A DNA stretch of 64,000 nt from NCBI RefSeq assembly GCF_000196235.1, contig NC_008539.1, positions 1-64,000 on the forward strand, read 5' to 3'. Position numbers and translations under genes: made by a program. This stretch comes from Arthrobacter sp. FB24 (GTDB lineage Bacteria > Actinomycetota > Actinomycetes > Actinomycetales > Micrococcaceae). Of this stretch, positions 34,678-42,897 are shown one piece after another. Each line of letters begins with the position of its first letter. The first letter of the stretch is position 1. A model generated the notes under the pieces. It was not told where the DNA came from. It searched no databases and was given only the letters and a program-made list of their open reading frames with translations.

Positions 34678-36329
34678 TAGTGCTCCTTCGGTGAGCGGGC
34701 AGGGACGTTGGCGGCGTCGGTCGCGTGGGGCTCGGCGAGGTTCCAGCGGGCCATGAGCCGGGCGCGGATGGCCGCGGCCTCGGGTGCGAGCCGGTGGTCT
34801 TCGCCGCGGGCCAGCAGCCCGTATTCGATCATGGTGCGGCCGTCCTCGTGGGAGCCGGCGCGGAGCCAGACGCGGCGGCGGTTCACGTACAGGGACACGA
34901 TCAGCCCGGCGACGGCAATCAGGGAGAAGATCAGGACCCCGTCCTGGCCCGGGACTGTGCGGATGTCCACCCCGATGTAGCGTTTGAGCCCGTCAAAGCT
35001 GATCGAGCCTTTGCCCTCCGGGAGGGTGTAGCTCTGCCCGGCGTCCAGGACAATCCCGCCGGCCGGCAGATCCCGGCCGTTGAGCTGGGTCAAGGTCTTT
35101 ACGTCCAGGTTGTAGACGTTCTGGGGTTTGCCTGTATCGAGCCCGAGATCACCGTAGTAGGAGTTCAGGTTCAGTTGCGGGTTCAGCGGGTCCGGGTCGA
35201 AGCTGTAGGACACACCATCCTGGTTCTTGATGGCCGAGGGCAGGAAGAACCCGACGAAACCCAGCTGGGAGGGCGAGGCGTCCGGGACCTTGAGGACAAT
35301 GGTGGAGGTGTACACGGCGTCGTTGGGGACGGATACGACAGGGCCGCTGAACGCGGTGTTCCCGTCCCCGTCTTTGACGGTGACGATGGGTGCGTAACCG
35401 TTGCCGACGAGGAAGATGCCGGTTCCGCCGAAGTAGACCGGTTCGTTGACTTTCAGGACCTGCTGCTGCGGGGCCGCGTCCGGGCTGTTCCGGGTCGTCA
35501 GGGAGGCTTTGAAATCGATGGGCTGGCCGAACTGCCGGGTGGATTCGCGGTCGAAACGGACGTCGAACTTGTCCAGGGTGACGGCGAAGGGATCCAGCCA
35601 GGAGGTCTGGAAGTTGGTGCCGGGGGTGAAGTTGTCGTAGCCGACGAGGGTGTTGACGAACGTGTCGCCTTCGATGATGATTTTTTGGCCCCGGTAGCCG
35701 AACAACCCGCCGACCGCGACGCTGACCAGCACGCCGATCAGGGCGGTGTGGAAGAGGAGGTTGCCGACTTCCCGCAGCAGCCCCCGTTCGGCTCCGAGGG
35801 AGGGCATCGCGCCGTCGGCGTCGCGGATGTCGACGCGGTAGCCGCGTTTCTTCAGTACTGCGGCTGCGTCCCGGACGGCGTCGCCCGGGCCGACAGCGGC
35901 GTCTGCCGGCAGCACGAGCGTGCCGTATTCGGGCAGACGCGACAGCCGCCGGGGGGTCCGCGGCGGGGCTGAACGCAGGGCCTTCCAGTGTGCCCGGGCC
36001 CGGGGTATCACGCAGCCGATCAGGGAGATGAACAACAGGATGTAAATCGCGGAGAACCACGCCGAGGAATAGACATCGAAGAGCTGAAGGGAGTCAAGGA
36101 TTTTCCCGTACTCCGGACGGTCCTTGATGTACTGGGTCACCACGGCAGGGTTAGCCGGGCGCTGCGGGAACAACGAGCCCGGCACCGCGACCACGGCCAG
36201 CAAAAGCAGCAGAAAAAGTGCCGTCCGCATGCTCGTCAGCTGGGTCCACGCCCAGCGCAGCGTCCCGGCGGGGCCCAGCGGCGGGAGGACCGGCGCTGCC
36301 TTAGCATCCGGGGCGTCAGGTAGGGACAT
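34677..36329 (-). CDS. resB: System II cytochrome c biogenesis protein ResB
   Basis: 550 aa. Three N-terminal membrane helices (WTQLTSMRTALFLLLLLAVVAVPGSLFPQRP and following), a large extracytoplasmic domain, and a C-terminal helix near 470-495 (GVLIFSLIAVAGLIVSLYV), the standard ResB/Ccs1 layout. It is the partner of CcsB in haem delivery. Translated just before ccsB. It is divergent from tlpA across a region holding the dyad at 36447-36462. Confidence 0.93.
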   Translation of the reverse strand: MSLPDAPDAKAAPVLPPLGPAGTLRWAWTQLTSMRTALFLLLLLAVVAVPGSLFPQRPANPAVVTQYIKDRPEYGKILDSLQLFDVYSSAWFSAIYILLFISLIGCVIPRARAHWKALRSAPPRTPRRLSRLPEYGTLVLPADAAVGPGDAVRDAAAVLKKRGYRVDIRDADGAMPSLGAERGLLREVGNLLFHTALIGVLVSVAVGGLFGYRGQKIIIEGDTFVNTLVGYDNFTPGTNFQTSWLDPFAVTLDKFDVRFDRESTRQFGQPIDFKASLTTRNSPDAAPQQQVLKVNEPVYFGGTGIFLVGNGYAPIVTVKDGDGNTAFSGPVVSVPNDAVYTSTIVLKVPDASPSQLGFVGFFLPSAIKNQDGVSYSFDPDPLNPQLNLNSYYGDLGLDTGKPQNVYNLDVKTLTQLNGRDLPAGGIVLDAGQSYTLPEGKGSISFDGLKRYIGVDIRTVPGQDGVLIFSLIAVAGLIVSLYVNRRRVWLRAGSHEDGRTMIEYGLLARGEDHRLAPEAAAIRARLMARWNLAEPHATDAANVPARSPKEH

Positions 36330-36446
36330 CGCTGCCTTCCAGTCGGGGTGTCAAGGGCGGGTGAGGTCTGCAACCCCGCAGTTCTACCTTACGTAGAATT
36401 AGTACAAGTGGGTGGCCGGCGCTTCGCCACGCCCCTTCCTGATAAT

Positions 36447-36462
36447 ATCGTCTGAAGACGAT
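36447..36462. promoter_or_regulatory. Dyad between resB and tlpA
   Basis: ATCGTCT-GA-AGACGAT, perfect 7-bp arms, between the divergent resB and tlpA genes. It is a plausible operator for a cargo regulator; it differs from the cmtR site. Confidence 0.4.
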
Positions 36463-36553
36463 TGAACCGATTCCGGTTGAAACCTGAGCCTGGGCGTGGC
36501 GTGAAAACGGCACGTCCAGGACCACCATCCACGTCATAGGAGGAAGCCATTTG

Positions 36554-37165
36554 ATGAACACTCCATCCGGCGGCGGCAGCCTGACCCGGCGCAGCATCTT
36601 TACGGGCCTGGCGGCTGTGGCCTCCCTTGGCTTGGCCGCCTGCGCCGGACCCGATCCGCTCGTCCAGCAGGCGGCGGCGGGGGATAACAAGAACTACATT
36701 GCCGGTGACGGATCGGTGCAGGAATACGCCGAGGGGTCCCGCGGCGCTCCGGTGGCCTTGAACGCGAACCTTTATGACGGCACGCCCGTCAGTTCCGGTG
36801 ACTGGGCGGGCGCGGTCACAGTGCTCAATTTCTGGTACGCAGCCTGCGCCCCGTGCCGTGTCGAGGCCCCGCACCTGGAATCGCTGTACCAGGAGTTCTC
36901 CCCGCAGGGAGTGAAGTTCCTCGGGATTAACGTCCGGGATGAGAAGCCGACGGCGGAAGCCTTTGAGCGGACCTTCGGCGTGACGTATCCGAGCGTGCAG
37001 GACAAGGACGGGAAGGTACTGCTCGCCATGAGCCGCTTCGTCCCGCCCCAGGCGGTCCCGACCACCCTCGTCCTGGACAAGGAAGGGCGAGTTGCGGCGA
37101 GAATCCTGGGTGGACTGGACAAGAGCACCCTCAAAGCCCTGATCACTTCCGCACTCGAGGCCTAG
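36554..37165 (+). CDS. TlpA/ResA-like thiol-disulfide lipoprotein
   Basis: 203 aa from ATG 36554 with a consensus AGGAGGAAG site. The N-terminus TRRSIFTGLAAVASLGLAAC is a Tat-like twin-Arg signal with lipobox. The thioredoxin domain has FWYAACAPCRVEAPHL (CxxC = CAPC) and QAVPTTLVLDKEG with the cis-Pro. ResA-type proteins reduce the haem-binding Cys pair of apocytochrome c, using electrons passed through CcdA, which is also encoded on this transposon. Confidence 0.9.
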   Translation: MNTPSGGGSLTRRSIFTGLAAVASLGLAACAGPDPLVQQAAAGDNKNYIAGDGSVQEYAEGSRGAPVALNANLYDGTPVSSGDWAGAVTVLNFWYAACAPCRVEAPHLESLYQEFSPQGVKFLGINVRDEKPTAEAFERTFGVTYPSVQDKDGKVLLAMSRFVPPQAVPTTLVLDKEGRVAARILGGLDKSTLKALITSALEA

Positions 37166-37263
37166 GAAAAGCCGGGACGCGGGGGTTCCCGGACGCTCCG
37201 GCCGCATGCGAACACCCGGAATTCCGGCCATGCCGGAGCGGAACGAGAGAAGGCTGGTCCGTC

Positions 37264-38500
37264 ATGACAGTGCAGTTGCCTGAGGGTTCCTTGGCTCTTC
37301 TGCGTGAGGGGTACACGTTCATATCGAGCCGGTGTGACCGGTTCGGCACCGATGCGTTCCGCACCCGGCTGATGCTGCGCCCGGTGATCTGCCTTCGCGG
37401 GGCGGAGGCGGCCGAGTTCTTCTACGGCGGTGGCCGGTTCGGCCGCAAGGGCCATGCCCCGCTCTGCCCAGCACCTGCTGCAGGACGCCGGCAGCGTGCA
37501 GTCCCTCGAAGGGCCCGCCCACCGGCACCGGAAACAGCTGTTTCGTGACCTGATGACCAAGGAATCGGTGGACCGTCTCGGCCAGGCTTTCGACACCGAA
37601 TGGCGCTCCGCGGCGGAGCGGTGGCGTGGCGCGGGCGCGGTGGTACTCCATGACGAGCTGCGCCGGATCCTCACCGCAGCCGCCTGCGAATGGGCCGGAG
37701 TGCCGGCAGACCAGGCTACAGTGGGCCGCCGCGCCCGGGAACTGAGCCTGATGATCGAAAAGGCCGGCGCGGTCGGGCCGGCGAACTGGTATGCGCGGTG
37801 GCGCCGCCGCGGAACCGAAAAATGGGCCGCCGACTGCCTCGACACCATCCGCCGGTCCGGCCCGGACGCGGCCAGGGACACGCCGGCCGCGTCGATCGCC
37901 TTTCACACCGACGAACACGGCAACGCACTCCCGGTTGACACCGCGGCGGTGGAACTTCTCAACCTGCTCCGGCCCATCGAGGCCGTCAGCCGCTTCATGG
38001 TCTTCGCAGCCGTCGCCCTGCAGCAGCACCCCGAATGGAAAGACATCCTGAACGCAGGCCAGGACGCAGACCTGGACTGCTTCGCACAGGAAGTCCGCCG
38101 GTATTACCCGTTCTTCCCCTTCGTCGGCGGCACGGCCCGCCAACCACTGCAATGGAAGGGCCAGACATTCAAAGAGGGTCAATGGGTGCTGCTGGATCTG
38201 TACGGCACGAACCACGACGGCCGGATCTGGAAGGATCCGGAGAGCTTCGACCCTGCCCGGTTCCGCGCCTGGCGGCCGGACCCCCACACCCTGGTTCCCC
38301 AGGGCGCCGGCGACCCTGCCGCGGGGCATCGCTGCCCCGGTGAGGACATCACCGTTGACCTGATGCGGCGGGCCGTCCGGGCACTGGCCGCGGAGACCGG
38401 CATGAGCGTACCCGCCCAGGACCTGAGCATCGACCTTACCCGGATGCCCGCGCTGCCTCGAAGCGGTTTCATCCTCTCAGGACGCCCCGGACCGCACTGA
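37264..38500 (+). pseudogene. Frameshifted CYP152-like cytochrome P450 peroxygenase
   Basis: The N-terminal part (ATG 37264, SLALLREGYTFISSRCDRFG) and the C-terminal part (SVQSLEGPAHRHRKQLFRDLM to the haem loop AGHRCPGE near the end) belong to one CYP152-type fatty acid peroxygenase. They lie in different phases. The shift falls near 37447-37453, where RKGHAP should continue as RKGAMPRSAQ; a single lost base explains it. Full length would be about 411 aa. Either a real recent pseudogene or a sequencing error in a GC-rich stretch. Confidence 0.8.
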
Positions 38501-38589
38501 CACGGCTCCGCACATACCCCTGCCGCGGCGCCATAAGCGCGCTGGCCCCGGACCTGCACGCGGAACGCCATGAAGGTTGCGGCTGGCAC

Positions 38590-38620
38590 ATATCACCGAC
38601 TTTGGATATCATCGGTGTAT
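38590..38620. promoter_or_regulatory. ArsR/CmtR-type operator overlapping the cmtR start
   Basis: Imperfect dyad with arms ATATCACCGA (38590-38599) and TCGGTGTAT (38612-38620), ending in the cmtR start codon. No ribosome site lies between it and the ATG, so the message may be leaderless. The location suits autorepression by CmtR. Confidence 0.55.
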
Positions 38621-38993
38621 GACGATTGATACGAGAAGTGGCACCCGGCTGGAACCGGCCGCCGCGTTGTTCCATTCCCTGGCCGACCCCGCCCGGCTTG
38701 CCATCGTAAAGCGTATCGCCCGGGGCGAGGCCCGTGTCGGTGACCTGACCCAGGTACTGGGTCTGGCGCAGTCCACTGTCTCCGCGCACGTGGCCTGCCT
38801 GCGGGACTGCGGCCTGGTCACGGGCCGGACGGAAGGCCGGAAGGTGTTCTATTCCCTGACCCGTCCGGAACTGATCGATGTCCTGGCCCAGGCCGAGATC
38901 CTTTTGGCCGCCACCGGCAACGCAGTGAGCCTGTGCCCGACCTACGGCGACGCATCCCGCGACGCCGAAACCACCAAAGAGGAGCAACTGTGA
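38619..38993 (+). CDS. cmtR: CmtR-like Cd/Pb-sensing repressor
   Basis: 124 aa ArsR-family winged helix (LADPARLAIVKRIARGEARVGDLTQVLGLAQSTVSAHVACLRDCGLV). Cys60, Cys64 and Cys106 match in spacing the Cd/Pb ligands Cys57, Cys61 and Cys102 of Mycobacterium CmtR. Metal binding would release the operon promoter. The gene overlaps cadA by 4 nt (GTGA), so repressor and pump are co-translated. Confidence 0.88.
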   Translation: MTIDTRSGTRLEPAAALFHSLADPARLAIVKRIARGEARVGDLTQVLGLAQSTVSAHVACLRDCGLVTGRTEGRKVFYSLTRPELIDVLAQAEILLAATGNAVSLCPTYGDASRDAETTKEEQL

Positions 38994-40942
38994 GCGACGC
39001 GTGCGGATGCGGCGATGATAAGCCGGAAACAGAAGAAGGCCAGGAAGAAGCCGAGGGCTTCTGGCAGGTGACCGAGGTCCGCGCGGCCGCGGTCTCCGGA
39101 GTCCTGCTGCTGGTGGCGTGGATTGCTTCGCTGCTCGACGCATCCGAGTGGGTCACCCTGCCGCTGGAGGCCGCGGCGCTGCTGGTCGCAGCGTGGACGT
39201 TCGTTCCCTCCACCCTGCGCCGGCTGGTCAAGGGCAAGATCGGTGTCGGCACGCTGATGACGATCGCGGCCGTGGGCGCCGTCATCCTGGGCCAGATCGA
39301 GGAAGCGGCGATGCTGGCCTTCCTCTATGCCATCTCCGAGGGCCTGGAAGAATACTCGGTGGCACGCACCCGGCGCGGGCTGCGGGCGCTGCTGGACCTG
39401 GTCCCGTCCGAGGCCAGGGTGCTGCGCAACGGAACCGAAGTTACCGTCTCCCCGTCCGAGCTGGTGCTGGGTGAGACCATGGTCGTTCGCCCGGGCGAGC
39501 GTCTTGCCACCGACGGACGCGTCCTGACCGGGCGCACCTCCCTGGACACCTCAGCCCTGACCGGCGAATCAGTCCCTGTCGAGGCCGGACCCGGCAGCGA
39601 AGTCTACGCGGGGTCGATCAACGGCACCGGTCCGCTCGAGGTCCAGGTCACCAGCACCGCGGAGAACAACTCCCTGGCCCGGATCGTGCACATAGTTGAG
39701 GCCGAGCAGTCCCGCAAGGGCCCCGGCCAGCGCCTGGCCGACTCCATCGCCAAAAAGCTTGTCCCCGGGATCCTGATCGCCGCCGCGCTCATTGCCGTCT
39801 TCGGTTTCATCGTGGGCGAACCGGTCCTGTGGATCGAACGCGCCCTCGTTGTCCTGGTGGCAGCCTCGCCGTGTGCCCTTGCCATCTCCGTGCCCGTGAC
39901 CGTGGTCGCCGCCGTCGGCGCGGCCAGCCGGATGGGCGTCCTGATCAAGGGCGGCGGCGCGCTGGAAACCCTGGGCAAAATCCGCACCATCGCCCTGGAC
40001 AAGACGGGGACCCTGACCCGGAACAAACCCGCCGTGATCGAGGTCGCGGCCACCGCCTCCTCCACCCGGGAACGGGTGCTGGCCGTCGCCGCCGGCCTGG
40101 AAGAACGCAGCGAACACCCGCTCGCCCGGGCCATCCTCGCCGCCACCACGGACCGGGTCACCGTCACCGACCTGAACACGGTTCCCGGTGCGGGGCTCGA
40201 AGGGACCATTGACGGGCACAGTGCCCGGCTCGGCAGGCCCGGATGGATCGCCCCCGGGGAGCTGAAGGAAGCCGTCCGGCGGATGCAGGCCGGCGGCGCG
40301 ACAGCGGTCCTGGTCGAGGAGCAATCTGTCCTCATCGGTGCCGTCGCCGTACGGGACGAACTCCGCCCCGAAGCCAGGGCCGTCATTGAACGCCTGAACC
40401 GCGCCGGCTACACCACCGCCATGCTCACCGGGGATAACCGGCTCACCGCAGAGGCCCTGGGCAAGGCAGCGGGCATCACCGAAGTCCACGCCGACCTGCG
40501 CCCCGAAGACAAGGCGGACATCATCCGCACCCTGAAGGAGCGGCAGCCGACCGCCATGGTCGGGGACGGCGTGAACGACGCCCCGGCCCTGGCGACCGCC
40601 GACACCGGCATCGCGATGGGCGCGATGGGCACCGACGTGGCCATCGAAACCGCCGACATCGCCCTGATGGGCGAGGACCTGCACCACCTGCCCCAGGTAC
40701 TGGAGCACGCCCGCCGTACCCGCCGGATCATGTTCCAGAACGTGGGCCTGTCCCTGGCCCTGATCGCGGTGCTGATCCCGCTGGCCCTGTTCGGCATCCT
40801 GGGGCTGGCAGCCGTGGTCCTGATTCATGAATTGGCCGAAATCGTTGTCATCGCCAACGGCGTTCGCGCCGGCAAGGTCAGCAAGTACGCCACCATCCCG
40901 GTTTCCCGGGACGCCGTCCCCAACCTGGAACCGGCCCGGTGA
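38990..40942 (+). CDS. cadA: Cd/Pb/Zn P1B-type efflux ATPase
   Basis: 650 aa from GTG 38990 (AGGAGCAACT upstream). The transport motif is ASPCALAIS, phosphorylation site LDKTGTLT, the HP motif ERSEHPLARA and the hinge MVGDGVNDAP. No N-terminal HMA domain; instead a short Cys stretch (ACGCGDD) starts the protein. It exports divalent soft metals across the membrane using ATP. It lies between cmtR and lspA with 4-nt overlaps on both sides. Confidence 0.93.
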   Translation: MSDACGCGDDKPETEEGQEEAEGFWQVTEVRAAAVSGVLLLVAWIASLLDASEWVTLPLEAAALLVAAWTFVPSTLRRLVKGKIGVGTLMTIAAVGAVILGQIEEAAMLAFLYAISEGLEEYSVARTRRGLRALLDLVPSEARVLRNGTEVTVSPSELVLGETMVVRPGERLATDGRVLTGRTSLDTSALTGESVPVEAGPGSEVYAGSINGTGPLEVQVTSTAENNSLARIVHIVEAEQSRKGPGQRLADSIAKKLVPGILIAAALIAVFGFIVGEPVLWIERALVVLVAASPCALAISVPVTVVAAVGAASRMGVLIKGGGALETLGKIRTIALDKTGTLTRNKPAVIEVAATASSTRERVLAVAAGLEERSEHPLARAILAATTDRVTVTDLNTVPGAGLEGTIDGHSARLGRPGWIAPGELKEAVRRMQAGGATAVLVEEQSVLIGAVAVRDELRPEARAVIERLNRAGYTTAMLTGDNRLTAEALGKAAGITEVHADLRPEDKADIIRTLKERQPTAMVGDGVNDAPALATADTGIAMGAMGTDVAIETADIALMGEDLHHLPQVLEHARRTRRIMFQNVGLSLALIAVLIPLALFGILGLAAVVLIHELAEIVVIANGVRAGKVSKYATIPVSRDAVPNLEPAR

Positions 40943-41448
40943 GCCAAGCGGCACCGGTCCGGGACAGTGCCCCGTCCCGGCCGTGGATACGGCGGGGCGG
41001 GCTGCTGCTCGGCGCGCTACTGCTCGCCGGAGCCGACTTGCTGATCAAGGCCCAGGCCGAGGCAGGCCTCTCCCGGGGAGAGGTAATCGAAACCCCGCTG
41101 CTGACAATCAAGCTCCTGTACAACACCGGGGTTGCCTTCAGCCTCGGCGCGACCCTGCCCACCGGTTTTGTCGTGGCCGGTACCGGGGTCATCATCGCCG
41201 CGCTGCTGTCCTGGCTGACGGTCAGCGCCCCGAAGATGTCCAGGACCTCCTTTGCGGGTGGAATCCTTGTTGCCGGCGGCGCCGTCGGGAACTTCATCGA
41301 CCGGCTTGACGGGCGCGGGGTCGTGGATTATCTGCACAGCGGATGGTTCCCGACGTTCAACCTCGCCGACGTCTTCGTCACGCTCGGCGTCGCCGTCCTG
41401 GTGCTGGGCATGTTGCGGCCCGGTAAGGACCCGGAGAACGGGACGTGA
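40939..41448 (+). CDS. lspA: Lipoprotein signal peptidase II (PbrC-like context)
   Basis: 169 aa, four membrane helices. The aspartyl protease motifs GGAVGNFIDRL and FPTFNLADVF carry the catalytic Asp pair; NTGVAFSL is the third family block. It cleaves the signal peptide of lipid-modified prolipoproteins. Fused or linked LspA is a hallmark of lead-resistance operons (pbrABC), where PbrC is such a peptidase. It starts at GTG 40939, overlapping cadA by 4 nt. Confidence 0.93.
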   Translation: MSQAAPVRDSAPSRPWIRRGGLLLGALLLAGADLLIKAQAEAGLSRGEVIETPLLTIKLLYNTGVAFSLGATLPTGFVVAGTGVIIAALLSWLTVSAPKMSRTSFAGGILVAGGAVGNFIDRLDGRGVVDYLHSGWFPTFNLADVFVTLGVAVLVLGMLRPGKDPENGT

Positions 41449-42194
41449 GTCTGGGCGGGTTCTTCGCCGAGGGTGTGCAGTCAGGAGCCCTGCTCCTGGC
41501 GGTGCCACTGGCGGTCATCGCCGGTCTCGTCTCGTTCATCTCGCCCTGTGTCCTACCCCTGCTCCCGGGCTATCTGGGCTACGTCTCCGGTCTGGCCGGA
41601 ACGGATGAGAAGGCCGCACGCCGGCGGACCACCGCCGGCGTCGGGCTGTTCATCCTCGGTTTCGCCGCGGTTTTCACCCTGTATGGTGCGGCATTCGGGA
41701 CCATCGGGCTCTGGCTGGTGAGCTGGAGCGATGTGATCACCCGTGTCCTGGGTGTGGTCGTCATCGTCATGGGTGTGGCCCTGTCCGGGAAGATCCCGTT
41801 CCTGCAGAGCACGGCGAAACTGTCCTGGAAACCGAACACCGGCCTGGCCGGGGCCCCGTTGCTGGGCATCGGATTCGGGCTCGGCTGGACCCCCTGCATC
41901 GGCCCGACCCTCAGTGCCGTCCTGGCGCTGAGCACCACCACCGGCTCGGCCTGGCGCGGGGCGCTGCTCGGTTTCGCCTACTGCATCGGCCTGGGCATCC
42001 CCTTCCTCCTCGTCGCCCGGGGCTTTGGCTGGGTCACCGGCACCCTGGGCTTCGTCCGCCGGAACATCAGGACCTTCAATCTCGCAGGAGCCGCGACCCT
42101 GATCCTGGTCGGGATCCTGATGGTCTCCGGTGTCTGGACCACCTGGATCCTGAGCCTGCAGAACCTGATCGGAACCTTCACTACTCCCATCTGA
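41445..42194 (+). CDS. ccdA: CcdA thiol-disulfide electron carrier
   Basis: 249 aa, six membrane helices. The two redox Cys lie in FISPCVLPLLPGYLGYVSGL and GWTPCIGPTLSAV. CcdA moves electrons from cytosolic thioredoxin to extracytoplasmic TlpA/ResA proteins during cytochrome c maturation. It starts at GTG 41445, overlapping the lspA stop by 4 nt, so it belongs to the cmtR-cadA operon rather than to resB-ccsB. Confidence 0.93.
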   Translation: MSLGGFFAEGVQSGALLLAVPLAVIAGLVSFISPCVLPLLPGYLGYVSGLAGTDEKAARRRTTAGVGLFILGFAAVFTLYGAAFGTIGLWLVSWSDVITRVLGVVVIVMGVALSGKIPFLQSTAKLSWKPNTGLAGAPLLGIGFGLGWTPCIGPTLSAVLALSTTTGSAWRGALLGFAYCIGLGIPFLLVARGFGWVTGTLGFVRRNIRTFNLAGAATLILVGILMVSGVWTTWILSLQNLIGTFTTPI

Positions 42195-42249
42195 CCCACC
42201 CTGCGGGTATGCAACCCGCGGCCGGACACACTGAGAGGTACACGGGCCC

Positions 42250-42849
42250 ATGCTTGGCATCATCGCAGCCGCGGCAGCCATGTTCGCCGCCACGAATATC
42301 GACGACATCGTCGTTTTGACCGTCCTGTTCCTGGCCTCCGCTAAAGGCCGGCCCCGGCCCTGGGAGATCGTCGGCGGGCAATACCTGGGATTCATCACCC
42401 TGGTCGGCATCAGCGTCCTGGCCGCCCTTGGGCTGACGCTTGTCCCGGACGAATGGGTCGGCTGGCTCGGCATGGTCCCGCTGGCCATCGGGGTTATCGG
42501 CCTGATCCGTTTCCTGCGCAAACGCGGGGAAGAGGACGAAGAAGGTGCCATCAGTGCGATCGGCCTGCTCAGCGTCGCCGGCATCACCATCGCCAACGGC
42601 GCGGACAACATCGCCATCTACACCCCGATCTTCCGCACCATGGCGCCTCAGGACACCGTGGTCACCATCGTTGTATTCCTCATCCTGGTCGCCGTCTGGT
42701 GCGCGCTGGGACGTGTTGTAGGCACCCACCCGAAAGTCACCGAGACCCTGGAAAAGATCGAACACTGGCTGGTCCCTGCGGTGTTCATCGGGCTGGGCCT
42801 GTTCATCCTCATCAGCTCCGGGGTCGTGCCCCGGCTGTTCGGCGCCTGA
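42250..42849 (+). CDS. cadD: CadD-family cadmium resistance transporter
   Basis: 199 aa, about five or six membrane segments. The N-terminus AAAAAMFAATNIDDIVVLTVLF and the mid block AGITIANGADNIAIYTPIF are the two repeats of the CadD/LysE-related family. It confers Cd resistance by efflux or sequestration. It lies 55 bp after ccdA, probably the same transcript. Confidence 0.88.
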   Translation: MLGIIAAAAAMFAATNIDDIVVLTVLFLASAKGRPRPWEIVGGQYLGFITLVGISVLAALGLTLVPDEWVGWLGMVPLAIGVIGLIRFLRKRGEEDEEGAISAIGLLSVAGITIANGADNIAIYTPIFRTMAPQDTVVTIVVFLILVAVWCALGRVVGTHPKVTETLEKIEHWLVPAVFIGLGLFILISSGVVPRLFGA

Positions 42850-42897
42850 CCGTCATAAATCTTTTGGGACGAACACAGACCAGGGTCAGGAGGAATC

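Noticed and set aside
39569..40954. Minus-strand frame of 461 codons opposite cadA
   Set aside because: Gly/Asp/Gln-rich antisense frame; all P-type ATPase motifs lie on the plus strand.
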